DNA from: Lingula anatina
Lineage: Eukaryota; Brachiopoda; Lingulata; Lingulida; Lingulidae
Length of the DNA: 38,342 nt
Assembly (NCBI RefSeq): GCF_001039355.2
Contig: NW_019775560.1
Span: forward strand, 64,151 to 102,492
Direction of reading: 5' to 3'
Below, one piece after another: positions 9,304 through 18,500 of this stretch. The translations under genes and the position numbers were made by a program. Position 1 is the first letter of the stretch. Every line of letters starts with the position of its first letter. The notes under the pieces were generated by a model that made no database searches, was not told where the DNA came from, and saw only the letters and a program-made list of their open reading frames with translations.

Positions 9304-9530
9304 GAAAAAATAATGCATCTCAAGCGCGCTGCAGTAGACCCAACAGTATTTTCATTGCCGCGTAAGAGAATACGACGATAACCCACGAGCGACAATAACC
9401 GGTGGCAAAACGCACCATACGTTTGTTCAAATAGCTTTTTACACGTTTCTTTTATTTAAATTACTTATTCAGATATTAGTGTAAAAATAAATAAATAAAT
9501 AAAGCATTTGTTTTTAGCATCGTATCGGTC
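9304..9530. repeat. spacer block S
   Basis: It has CTGCAGTAGACCCAACAG, TTTTCATTGCCGCG, GACGATAACCCACGAGCGAC and GGTGGCAAAACGCACCATACG, then an AAAT-rich tail and a TTTTTAGCATCGTATCGG end. The palindrome CCAACGTTGG is deleted in this copy. Confidence 0.7.
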
Positions 9531-10963
9531 TACTTACTTTAACCGTACGCATCCAACTGGCGCCTTGCTAAATGTACAATTTTTTAGGGCATCTTCCCTG
9601 TAAGGAACAGAGGACGTCAACAGTGGGAAATATATTTAAACGTTTTCCCAATAAGAACTGAAACTACATTAGTCGCATAAAAGATGTATGAACAATTCTT
9701 TAGAAAAGAATGATTAAATCAAAATAAGCAGTACTCGCCATTGTGAAAACCAAAGCATTTTGGCCTATACATGTATAGCCGCACCATTACACCCAAAATT
9801 CATTTTTATTAAACCAGTATAATACAGTAGTCCTCCAATAAAATGAATTATTGTTCCTGTTTTGGAAAACTTTCCAGAAAAAAAAAACGATTTACTAGTA
9901 CAAGTATGCTTGAAGGTGACTACAACATTGGTCTTAACGTTATAGGGGTGACAAGTTCCATAAAAGGATTTTGCCGGGGCAATGGTCAAATTTCCCATAT
10001 GGATCCGTTCTGATATTCAAAGTTACTGTTTCTCGATTGTTTTTTTAAGTGCGCTTTTTATAATCTCTTAAAAGAGTATTTCTGAGAACCAGGAAGTTCA
10101 AGGTGATCTGATGGCAAGCACGGATTCTATAATAACTTTTTTCAGTGATAAAATGGAAATACTGAGTACTAATTTGCTGCTTACAATGTACAAATTGTGA
10201 AATTTCAAAGCACATATGAAACGTTGTTGTCCCTTTAAGCCTGGGCAAAATTCCATTTTTTTTTTTTTTTTTTTTTTGAAAACGTAATGGTCTGCGTGTC
10301 TGGGCAGTTATAAGGTGGTCTTTTGACCTCAACGTGACCTCGCTGAATATCCTGGTAACAACTGCATGAATATTTAATTTTGTTGAATTTGAAATAGCAA
10401 CTATTAAAATGATATTCAAATTCATTTGATTTTTATTTCCAGAAGTTTATAAGGTTGTTATATAACATTATGTGTCCTGAATGTAATTTGTTTTATTATA
10501 TAGATGTGTGGGTTAAATGTCTTCAGGATGTAATTAGTATACAGGTCAAGATAAGAAAGTCAGTTTGTATAAAGTCACACTAGGTAACATAATTAAATGA
10601 GAATCCAGATTTTTGATTAATAGAACATCCACCTCAAAACGTATATTCAGGAATTGTCTTCTGCCCTGGAACTATATCATCCACCTTAGTTAAAGTTACT
10701 AACCTATTGTCTACCGGTAGAAGTCATTTAGAACTCAGTCCTCTATCATACGTGTAATCAAATTAAAGTGGCCACTCCGGCAGGCGGCAACCCGCCTGGC
10801 TGGGAAACCAAGGTAATCGGGATTTAGACGTTACAATTTTTACCACGAACCTAGTAGGTTATACTAACGCGTTATCCTAACTAAAAGTTTCCAACGGTGT
10901 CCGTATTTCGAGCCCAATTCTAAATTACATTTATATCTAAAATTTGCACGGTTCCAGACACGC

Positions 10964-11077
10964 TGTTGCATCCATGTGCCAAAACTTGGCTATCTCGTCA
11001 TCATCGAGTGCAACAAAGGAACCGTGCAAAACTACGCCAGCGGTGTATGCGCCGCACTTGCCAACAAAATCGGCTAA
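10964..11077 (+). pseudogene. 6C family exon 3, 3' fragment
   Basis: Only the last third of exon 3 is present (VASMCQNLA to ANKIG and stop at 11075-11077), followed by a normal type A 3' UTR. One G is missing in the LADL codons (GGCTATCTCG), which shifts the frame. Upstream sequence is unrelated. This is a remnant. Confidence 0.8.
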
Positions 11078-11200
11078 ATGAACTTTTTGTAAATTTCCTG
11101 TGCCAAAAATAAATGCAAGGAAGACAAAAAAAAATATACTGATGATTTGCACAACGTACATATTTATTTCAATGCGCGTGTGTTCCTTAATGCTCTTTAT

Positions 11201-11509
11201 TAGAGAGGTTTAGCAAACGACGAACAACGAAGACGAAAGACGAATTGAGTTCGTTCACACATTAAATACGCGTTAAAGCACGTTTACTGGTAAATGAACA
11301 TATGTTGCTTCTTATGATTGCCTTCATGTTGGTTTATCGTTTGTGAAAACGGATATAAAATAGATACAAACTGGGCATTTTTTTCTCACGACCTCTATTG
11401 TTTTCGTATGCGTTGTTCGGTGTTTTCGAAACGACCGCTACGATATATGACGTACGAACCTAGTTTTCGTACTTCGTCGTTGTTTTTCGTCGTTTGTTAA
11501 ACCTCTCTA
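11201..11509. mobile_element. inverted-repeat MITE
   Basis: The termini are imperfect inverted repeats of about 40 bp: TAGAGAGGTTTAGCAAACGA on the left, and TAGAGAGGTTTAACAAACGA as the reverse complement of the right end. The TA at each end may be the target duplication, as for Tc1/mariner-type elements. Its 309 bp contain no transposase. It sits between the 3' UTR of the fragment at 10964 and an intron segment of the next copy. Confidence 0.75.
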
Positions 11510-12171
11510 TTGTTTCTTCCTAACTACGTTATCTACATTTTCTTTCTCTCCCTTCAACCTTCCACATTGTTTTCCTACATGCACAACCTCTTACATCGTT
11601 CTCATTCGTTTTGGAAAAATGAGGTCTAATTGAGGGTATAGCATTTGAAAGTTCAGAAACATTTATTCATCGATTATCTTCCTCCAAAAATTAAACCACT
11701 TTTCTTTTCATCACCAAAATTACATTAAAAAGAAAAACGTTTTTTTTTTCTTTTGTTTCGTCATGTTCTGGCATTTTTTAAAATTAATTTGTATTTCCTC
11801 TTCCTTATAAATAAATCAGGATAATACCTGTTTTGTTTTTTATTCAAACGAAATATAATCGCAATCTTAGCAAAAACGAATTTTAAAGAGTTGTTTTGGT
11901 TGCCGTAGCAAAAGATAAGTGAATTATATTGAAAACTATCATGGCTGTTTGCTCGCTTGTTTCGCAGCCCGCTCTTTGGCTGAAGATGAGGTTATGAAGA
12001 GAGGTATCCTCAGTAACGTACTTAATGCCATTTGCATCCCTGTCATGGACTCCGTGATCGGTCTAACCAATGGTGGATGTGACGTTGTGGCTTCTAATGT
12101 CTACGGTTACTGCATACAGCTACCCTGAGTGTCAGAGCAACGTAAAAGCTAGCTTGCTAAATATACCTTGT

Positions 12172-12339
12172 CAGGGGCGGATTTAGGCCGTCTTCTGGGT
12201 CTTCCAGAAGACGGTCAGATTTTCAAGTTTACATTGACGGGTATCCAATTTTTAATGTTAGAAGACGGTCAAAATTGGAGGATGAATCAACAAAGATAAT
12301 TTGGAAGACTGTCAGTATATAGCTCTGGATCCGCCCCTG
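12172..12339. mobile_element. 168-bp MITE nested in the 960-bp element
   Basis: The ends are CAGGGGCGGATTTAG and, as the reverse complement, CAGGGGCGGATCCAG. This terminal style is common in hAT-type MITEs. CTTGT flanks both ends (12167-12171 and 12340-12344). The interior repeats AGAAGACGGTCA. No coding capacity. Confidence 0.75.
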
Positions 12340-12856
12340 CTTGTGGTGGAGTCGCTTTTACTAACTCTGAAGACCAGCGGCCATGAAAGTTTTCCATCAA
12401 TCAAATAGAACTGCTCCGCAGTGAAACTGCAGTTGAATGTCATTAGACCAAAATGAAACATAAAACAAATTTAATTCTGCTTTATTTAATTTTATTTGCT
12501 GTATTTCAGATGTAAAGTGAAAAAATAAATAATATTCTTCGGAAAGAAAAGATATATCCAATGTTTTTGTATTTTTTGCTTATCAAAGAACATTTAGTCC
12601 TGAGATATACACGTGCACAATACATGTGCTTGCCGTGTGCCAAATTTGACAGCTACACTGTATGCCCGATACAAATATAAGGGCTGCGCAATGGCTACAC
12701 GAAAATAAGTTTTTACAGCAGAATGTTGCTTGTATTGTGGCACTGACCTTCGACTGCAAGATATTTTCAATTCAAACTTCTAACTCCGCGTCAGGCACTT
12801 TAATTGCTTCTTATCTCGCCTGCACGAGACTTCAGCGCAAGGCGGGAAAGGCAGCT

Positions 12857-12948
12857 CCAGGCGGCCAAACCTGTGACGTAAGAGACTTATGACTTCCAAA
12901 TATGGATCCAGGCGGACACAGCTGTGACGTGTGACTTCCAAATATGGA
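12857..12948. repeat. tandem duplication with TGACGT cores
   Basis: Two diverged copies of a roughly 45-bp unit, each CCAGGCGG...TGTGACGT...TGACTTCCAAATATGGA. The first contains TGACGTAA, a CRE-like word. It lies inside the 960-bp inserted element. Confidence 0.7.
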
Positions 12949-13584
12949 AGCGCCCCAGGCAGAATTTTGAAGAAGAACGTCCCCGAGATGCCGCTGTTCG
13001 CTAGAGCCTGGTATTGCTACTATGGGTTATATATGAAATCAAGATCGAGCTGGCAATACCGGAATCTAGAACCTAGGGTACATACAGCTTGCTCAGCAGT
13101 ACCTTGGCAACGTCCTCCCTGATCTCTACTCTGACATTGTTGCAAAAATGTGCAAAAACTTGGCTGATCTCGTCATCATCGAGTGCAACAAAGGAACCGT
13201 GCAAAACTACGCCAGCGGTGTATGCGCCGCACTTGCCAGCAAAATCGGCTAAATGAACTTATTTTGTAAATTTCCTGTCCCAAATATAAATGCAATGAAG
13301 ACAAAAAGATTCGATGATTTGCTTAACTTACACCTCTGTTCGCGTTGCTCAGTGTATGTGTGTGAGTGTGCGCACGCGTGTGATTGCGTGTGAGAGAGAT
13401 ACTTCTTATTATATTATCATATATTATTTGTGATCCGGAAAAATATGAGGAGCCCCATGCAGATGCAATAATTCTTGAAAAATAAATAGCAATAATATTT
13501 ACGTCAATTAAGTTATTTACATTCTTATCACGTATTTTATCATCATTTAGACTCTACAGTTAAGAAAAATTTTACGCAGAACCA

Positions 13585-13810
13585 ACCCTTAGCAATACCA
13601 AAATTATAATGCATCGCAGGTGCACTGCAGTTGACCAAACAGAATTTTCATAGCGGTGTTCCAACGTTGGTCAGTTGGACAAAATGAAGTTAACCTACCG
13701 ACAACATTAACAGGTGGCAAAACGTACCATACGTTGGATTGATCAAATGGTATTTAACACGTTTCTTTATATGTACATGTAAATTACCTATTCAGGTATT
13801 AGTGCAAAAA
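13585..13810. repeat. spacer block S
   Basis: A copy with CTGCAGTTGACCAAACAG, TTCCAACGTTGGTCAGTTGG, GGTGGCAAAACGTACCATACG and TTCAGGTATTAGTGCA. It follows a short degenerate TG/GA run near 13352-13400. Confidence 0.7.
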
Positions 13811-14629
13811 TTTTATGAACATCTGGGTTGCAAGAAAGTATAGAAAAAAAAACCAGGAAAACAACAAATACACAGACAACTTGGCAGGACAAAATGAAAG
13901 ACAAGTACAAAATTACTACCAAAGCGCAAAGCGAAAATAATGATATTAGTAGTTAATGACTATTACGATATTTAGATTATGATAACGTTGCTAAGAGGGC
14001 AATATTATTGGTAATCTAAAATTATCAAATTAAACGAGATTCCCCAATAATTGGGCATCTACCACCAATTCTGACAAAACTTAAATTTTACAAGATGAGA
14101 GGTGATACAACATGTAGCTCCGTAAGGACCAGGACTCATGCAACAACGTCAATGAAAGTTAAGAAACTCATAACTGCAGAAACATCCTTGGAAGGCCTGC
14201 TGTCTTTTAATATTCGGCAAAATTTTTGTTTTTAATTGCTTTGAACTTAGCAATGTCTGCTAATTTTAAGCAAAAACACTGGGAAACATTAAAATAACCA
14301 AAAATGGAGATCAGATTTTTTAATAAAATACAGGTTTTGCATATATCAAATAAAACATCCTAGAATCTTTCAGTGACACTTCCAGTTTTCCATAATTTAT
14401 TCAAAATGATTTTGAATGATATTTGAGTAATTTCTCATCATTATACATTAATATTTTCGTCATAATACTCTCTGCTTTTGTAACCCTGTGTCTTTTGCTC
14501 TAGTTTACTAGTAATCTGACCATACTTCAATCTCCCTTTAAGTCTAACCAGCCACCAAGACCTTAAACTACAGACTTCAGAAACTAAGAGACCATACCCA
14601 CAGATATTTGGATCGATCTGTCTTCCTTT
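13811..14629. other. unique AT-rich sequence
   Basis: No gene, no array blocks and no repeats recognised. This stretch, together with the hairpins and coding remnants after it, appears to be foreign to the array. Confidence 0.5.
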
Positions 14630-14753
14630 GGGAGTCTCACTAAATTGCTGTTACTTGACCGACTTAAATGTCTGTCACGCCTAGTAAAGCTGTAGGCTGT
14701 AGGCATGACAGACATCTAAGCCGGTTATTTGATAGCAATTTAGGGAGACTCCC
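14630..14753. repeat. long inverted repeat, 53-bp arms
   Basis: The left arm 14630-14682 and right arm 14701-14753 are reverse complements with about six or seven mismatches and an 18-nt loop. GATCGATC words recur outside both arms. A transcript would fold into a strong hairpin. It may be a foldback element. Confidence 0.85.
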
Positions 14754-14784
14754 CAGGTAGTTTGATCGATCCAGATGGGTCGAT

Positions 14785-14979
14785 CTAGGCATGGGAACCC
14801 AGTCTTATTTCAAGCTTTGACCAGTGAGCACATAATTTGCCAGACACTGTGACATGAATGCCGACGTTGCTATCAATGCTAATTATCCTCTTGAATCTTT
14901 TCTCGGTCAAGTCTCTTACTGTTGTCACGGTAACAGTTCCATATACTACCTTGCCTTGGTTAAAGTGATCTTCAATACG
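14785..14979 (-). pseudogene. unidentified coding remnant, segment c
   Basis: The minus strand is open for 64 codons after a good acceptor (TTTATACAG|CG at 14980-14981) and ends at TAG (14787-14785). The product would contain VYGTVTVTTVRDLTEKRF and GIHVTVSGKLCAHW, alternating hydrophobic and polar like beta strands. There is no Met start, so it would be an internal or last exon. I do not recognise it. It lies in the same orientation as segments a and b (15208-15557) and may belong to the same old gene, split by the hairpin at 14994. Confidence 0.35.
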
Positions 14980-14993
14980 CTGTATAAATAACT

Positions 14994-15151
14994 AACCAGG
15001 GCTCCGTATCTCGAAAGGTTCGCTATGTTGCGCACGTGCGCAAGCGTCTCGATTCCATGGCCCCGTATCTCGAAATAGAATCGATTATGGAATCGAGACA
15101 CTTGCGCACGTGCGCAACATAGCGAACCTTTCGAGATACGGAGCCCAGGTT
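14994..15151. repeat. near-perfect inverted repeat, 65-bp arms
   Basis: Arms 14994-15058 and 15087-15151 are reverse complements with two mismatches and a 28-nt loop. Each arm holds the perfect 14-mer palindrome TGCGCACGTGCGCA (15029-15042 and 15103-15116). The loop repeats CCGTATCTCGAAA from the arm start. Such identity implies recent origin or maintenance. No target duplication could be assigned. Confidence 0.9.
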
Positions 15152-15207
15152 ACCAAAATAGCATTAAAGCGCAGCCATAAGCTGTATGTTTAATGTATTA
15201 GCCAGCA

Positions 15208-15557
15208 TCATTCATCAGCATCATCATTATCTACAAAAACATTCCTCAAGATTGCAGCAGGATATATCTCTGGTCGCACTTCCAGAGCAATGTTATCATC
15301 AAACTGCTTTTAATACTTATTCTCAAACTCCAAAATCTGTATACGATTGCTCTGAAATTTCATCCTGAAACTCCCTCTTTACTGAAATGAACGTCAACCC
15401 AGCCTGCAGTCTCAGGCAGCGTGGAAATGATTTGTTTGAATCCACCATGGTTCTTGGTTATTCTTTGTCCAGTATCACTGTACTCATTTATCCAATAAAC
15501 ACTTTTCCACTTGTTTGGCTTTTTCCAGTATGAGGCATTCCATGTCGATGGCAGTTT
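15208..15557 (-). pseudogene. unidentified coding remnants, segments a and b
   Basis: Segment a (15557-15360, minus) is open for 65 codons and reads WNASYWKKPNKW, VYWINEYSDTGQR, then TLPETAGWVDVHF. Segment b (15363-15208) continues in the next frame (RIQILEFENKY, then a TAA at 15312-15310, then ALEVRPEIYP) to a TGA. The composition is protein-like, with Trp-rich and Tyr-rich stretches unusual for AT-rich noncoding DNA. The frameshift and stop argue for a decayed gene. The family is not recognised. These remnants abut copy B3 on its upstream side, so that copy's normal upstream sequence has been replaced. Confidence 0.4.
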
Positions 15558-15621
15558 TTAACAAAGAATTTTTTCTCCACGCTGATGATATATATATATA
15601 TATTGCTTAACTTTTTAGCAG

Positions 15622-15917
15622 CCCAATCTCTGGCTGAAGACGAGGCTATGAAGAGGAATGTCATCAGTGACACTTGTACCATCTGCACCCACTGCCCTGT
15701 CATCGACTCTGTGATCGGTCTGACCAATGGTCGATGTCGACTACTGTACTCTTCTGCCGACTGCACCTGCAGACAGCTTAATGGCCAGTACCTTGGTAAC
15801 TTCCTTTCTAGTCTTTTCTTTGTCCCTGTTTCATCCATGAGCTACCCCTCGGCCAAACTCTTTCAATATCTGTCTTTTCTGCTTCTATTACGATTGACAT
15901 CAAATAAAGGTGTCTAA
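15622..15917 (+). pseudogene. 6C family type B copy B3, C-terminally truncated
   Basis: Exon 3 follows TTTTTAGCAG and keeps QSLAEDEAMKR with the Lys-Arg site. The first part of the mature domain has extra cysteines (TCTICTHC, then ADCTC). Just after the position of the fourth cysteine (ATG AGC, so Ser) the sequence jumps into the type B 3' UTR (TTTCAATATCTGTCTTTTCT), removing the last two cysteines. The frame stays open into the UTR and stops at 15915-15917. There is no exon 2 and no family intron upstream. It is probably nonfunctional. It precedes A4. Confidence 0.7.
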
Positions 15918-16081
15918 GAGAGAGAGAGAGAGGGAGTACTATGTCACCGTTCACGTATATAATATTCCTTATTTAATCTTGTTGAATTCTAGGTAATCAT
16001 AATTTTGATAACAATATGAACATTTGGTTTTATTATTTACTTAGTAATTTAACCAATTAGTTACTTTATAAATAATTACAT

Positions 16082-16287
16082 GAATGCGTGGACCCTAATA
16101 TTGATAAGAACGACACGAACAGTACGTGAGGTTAGGAAATCTCACACAAACGAGGGCAAAATCGTGCCAAACCCGATCCCCCGGCGCGTGGGCGTGTGCT
16201 CGCTAACCCTTTATATAGCTAGAACTGACGGCATACTGCGAACTTCGACGTACTCGGTCAACTACAGCATTAACCAGAGCTTTTAAG
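16082..16287 (+). promoter_or_regulatory. A4 proximal promoter and noncoding exon 1
   Basis: The conserved block here reads GCGCGTGGGCGTGTGC, containing GCGTGGGCG, the exact consensus of EGR-type zinc-finger factors. TATA is TTTATATAG (16210-16218). Exon 1 ends at 16287. The distal block is at 15950-16082. Confidence 0.75.
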
Positions 16288-16480
16288 GTTGGTCTGTGCT
16301 TCTTCTTGCAGTGAGTAGTATAATTATGACAACTTTTTGCCTTAAAAAATCGAAACACATAGCGACGTATAATTTCCATTTGGCTCTGATAAGACCTGCC
16401 AAAATTAATTCTAAGGCGGCAAGGGTTTTGTTTTCAATCAGCTATCATATAATTTATCAACAGGTTTGTTCTGCATTACC

Positions 16481-17322
16481 ATGAAGTTTTTGATCCTAGT
16501 TGCTTTGTTTGCCGTGGCAACGGCTAAACCAGCTGAGAACTCCATTGAGCGTCTTGGTAAATAGCCTTAGTTTTTATGTTGGTCCTTTAAATTATAAAAT
16601 CAATTATTTCACTTGGTGTCGAAAATTTTCTCTTAACAATTTGAATTAAAACTTACGAACAAATCACTAATTAGAAAAACTCTCAATTTGGAAAACGACG
16701 AGTCTAAATTAAAGGATAGTATTTGAAAGTCAGAAAAAATTGCATTCTCCAATCACTTCCCTCCTACAATTAACCCACTTTTCATTGCATTACAAAAAAG
16801 AAAGTCGATTTCTTTTTTAGACATGTCCTGGCCTTTTTAAATGTATTTTATTTGATTTATTCTCTTTCTATTCTTAAACTATTCAGGCATTTCAGGAATA
16901 TGCCTGTTTAGCTTTTAATTTAAACGTAAATCTTAGCAAAAATGAATTAAAAGATAAGGGAATTTTATGACATATCATCATGGGTGTGTGCCCATTTTTT
17001 TGCAGCCCGCTCTCTGGCTGAAGACGAAGTTATGAAGAGGGGCATCCTAAATGACGTAGTTGCTGCCATCTGCGTCCCCGTCATGAACTCCGTGATCGAT
17101 CTGACCAATGGCACATGTGCTGTACTGTCCGCTTCTGCCGACAGCAAATGCATACAGCTTGCTGACCAGTACCTGGGCGGCCTCCTCTCTGGTCTGTTCT
17201 CTAAACCTGTTGCATCCATGTGCCAAAACTTGGCCGATCTCGTCATCATCGAGTGCAAGAAAGGAACCGTGCAAAAATACGCCGGCGGTGTATGCGCCAC
17301 ACTTGCCAGCAAAATCGGCTAA
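16481..17322 (+). CDS. 6C family secreted propeptide gene A4
   Basis: Coding exons are 16481-16556 and 17006-17322, giving 130 residues. The 5' UTR acceptor is CAACAG|G (16464). The segment between Lys-Arg and the first cysteine is three residues shorter than in A1 (GILNDVVAAIC, first cysteine at mature position 11). The rest keeps the six-cysteine spacing, with NSVIDL, DSKC and KYAGGVC variants and an ASKIG end. The donor after exon 2 is GTAAATAG where other copies have GTAAGTAG, still a usable site. AATAAA is at 17353-17358, followed by a TG/GA run. Confidence 0.85.
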
Positions 17323-17432
17323 ATGAACTTTTTGTAAATTTTCTGAGCCAAAAATAAATGGACGAAATACAAAAAGAAATATATCGATGGTTTGCACAAC
17401 TTACACATTTATTTGAATGCGTGGTAATCAAT

Positions 17433-17488
17433 ATGTGTGTGTGTGTGTGTGTGTTTGTGTGCGCGTGAAAGAAAGAGAAAGAGAGAGG
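17433..17488. repeat. (TG)n-(GA)n compound microsatellite
   Basis: A TG run, then a GCGCGTG bridge and an impure GA run downstream of A4. Confidence 0.9.
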
Positions 17489-17659
17489 ATTTTAATTATC
17501 CATTATATATTATTTGTGATCCGGAAAAATATGAGGAGGTCCATTCAGATAATGTTTTATGCATACGTAAAGGTTAAATATTTCTAGCGATAGAACGTAC
17601 CTGGTTCTCAGATTTGTAATTAAAATTCTAAAGTTTGGATATACGCAGTATCTACCGTT

Positions 17660-18019
17660 GGAAATACGAAAATAATAATAATGCATTGCTGATGCACTGC
17701 AGTTGACCCAACAGTATTTTCATTTTTTAATTCCAATGCTTCAAGGATTTTGTGTTCAATAGGCTAATATATAATTTTTAACAGGTTTGTTCTGCACATT
17801 CAGCTAGCGTAAAGGTTTTGATTCAAGTTGCTTTGGTTACCGTGACAACCGTGGCATTGCCGCGTATCAACGTTGGTCGGCTGGACAATATGACGATAAC
17901 GCACCGGCAACAATAACCGGTTGCAAAACGCACCATACGTTTAATTGTCAAATAGCTTTTCACCCGTTTCTTTTATCTAAATTGCTTATTCAGATGTCAG
18001 TGCAAAAAAAATAAATAGA

Positions 18020-18058
<39 letters not shown>

Positions 18059-18065
18059 ACATTTG
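17660..18065. repeat. spacer block S interrupted by a 6C exon-2 fragment
   Basis: The block starts with CTGCAGTTGACCCAACAGTA, is interrupted at 17724-17857, resumes with TGCCGCGTATCAACGTTGGT and ends in a long (AAAT)n tract (18008-18060). Confidence 0.75.
17724..17857 (+). pseudogene. 6C exon-2 fragment inserted in a spacer
   Basis: It matches the end of the 5' UTR intron, the acceptor (TTTTTAACAG|G) and the first part of exon 2. The ATG is changed (AGCGTAAAGG where copies have ACCATGAAGG), and the sequence stops within the signal peptide codons. CAT occurs at both junctions with spacer block S (17721-17723 and 17855-17857). Confidence 0.7.
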
Positions 18066-18477
18066 GTTTTTAAGCATCGCGTTGGTTTATGTACCTTTTA
18101 ACTATATATAAAATAGTCTTTTCAGGCGTAAAAACTACGTATTTTGGCACAGTCACAATTATTTAATTTTAGCATAAAAAAATTACTTAATTTCATTTTA
18201 TAAGAAGGATTCACAATAAAAGCGGCCGGCATCGGCCAAATTTCGAACATCATTCTTGTGTTTGTCACTTTAATGCTTCTTTTTACCGACATCGTATTGA
18301 ACTTTTTCGATCAAGGAGACATAAAACGGATTTTGCTGGGGCAAAGGTCAATTTTCCTATATGTTCTAAGGTATAGATAAAGTACGAGGCGCTGAGCTTT
18401 ACGCGAAATAGAGCAGAAAATTGGCGAGGCGAAGCAAGAATTTCGTGTTCAATCGGCTGTTATATCATTTTTAACAG
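18066..18477. other. region upstream of A5, no standard promoter
   Basis: The conserved array promoter (GATAAGGACG, GCGTGGGCATG, TTTATATAG) is absent. The stretch holds spacer sequence (GGATTTTGCTGGGGCAAAGG near 18331) and an AACTATATATAAAATAG word at about 18107 that could act as a TATA box. It joins family 5' UTR intron sequence at about 18440. Confidence 0.6.
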
Positions 18478-18500
18478 GTTTGTCCTGCACATTCCGTTAC

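Larger units (their letters stand above)
8648..10963. other. A3 3' flank and spacer, noncoding
   Basis: It holds a TG/GA microsatellite (8748-8790), ATT-rich tracts (9040-9126), spacer block S (9304-9530) and a long AT-rich region. It is collinear with 1763-3157 but with extra sequence at about 9440-10045. A poly-T run is at 10255-10277. The duplication ends near 10810. Minus-strand open frames at 9765-10425 lack recognisable motifs. Confidence 0.6.
12121..13080. mobile_element. 960-bp non-autonomous DNA transposon in a 6C exon
   Basis: It is flanked by an exact 8-bp duplication, CATACAGC (12113-12120 and 13081-13088). The ends are short inverted repeats: TACCCTGAG on the left, TACCCTAGG as the reverse complement of the right end. 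An 8-bp duplication is typical of hAT elements, but the terminal motif is not a classic hAT end, so the superfamily is uncertain. No transposase frame. It carries a smaller nested element and a tandem repeat at 12857-12948. Confidence 0.8.
11968..13252 (+). pseudogene. 6C gene exon 3 disrupted by an insertion
   Basis: Family intron sequence (about 11630-11967) leads into TTTCGCAG and exon 3 at 11968 with normal propeptide codons, Lys-Arg and the first cysteines. At 12120 the homology breaks inside the CIQL codons and resumes at 13081, running in the same frame to a stop at 13250-13252. The 960 bp between are foreign and introduce a stop at 12126-12128. CATACAGC occurs on both sides. Without the insertion exon 3 would be open, so the insertion is what broke it. 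No exon 2 or promoter was found upstream, so the copy was already 5'-truncated, or lost those parts around the MITE at 11201. Type A 3' UTR. Confidence 0.85.

Noticed and set aside
9765-10425. Minus-strand frames in the A3 spacer
   Set aside because: Low-complexity Lys and Asn-rich translations without motifs, in sequence shared with noncoding spacers elsewhere.
12150-12172. AGCTTGCTAAATATACCTTG as degenerate continuation of exon 3
   Set aside because: The exact CATACAGC duplication and clean resumption at 13081 show this stretch is inside the inserted element; the likeness is coincidental.
12662-13122. Two plus-strand frames within the 960-bp element
   Set aside because: Short, no transposase motif, and the second runs out of frame into exon-3 sequence.
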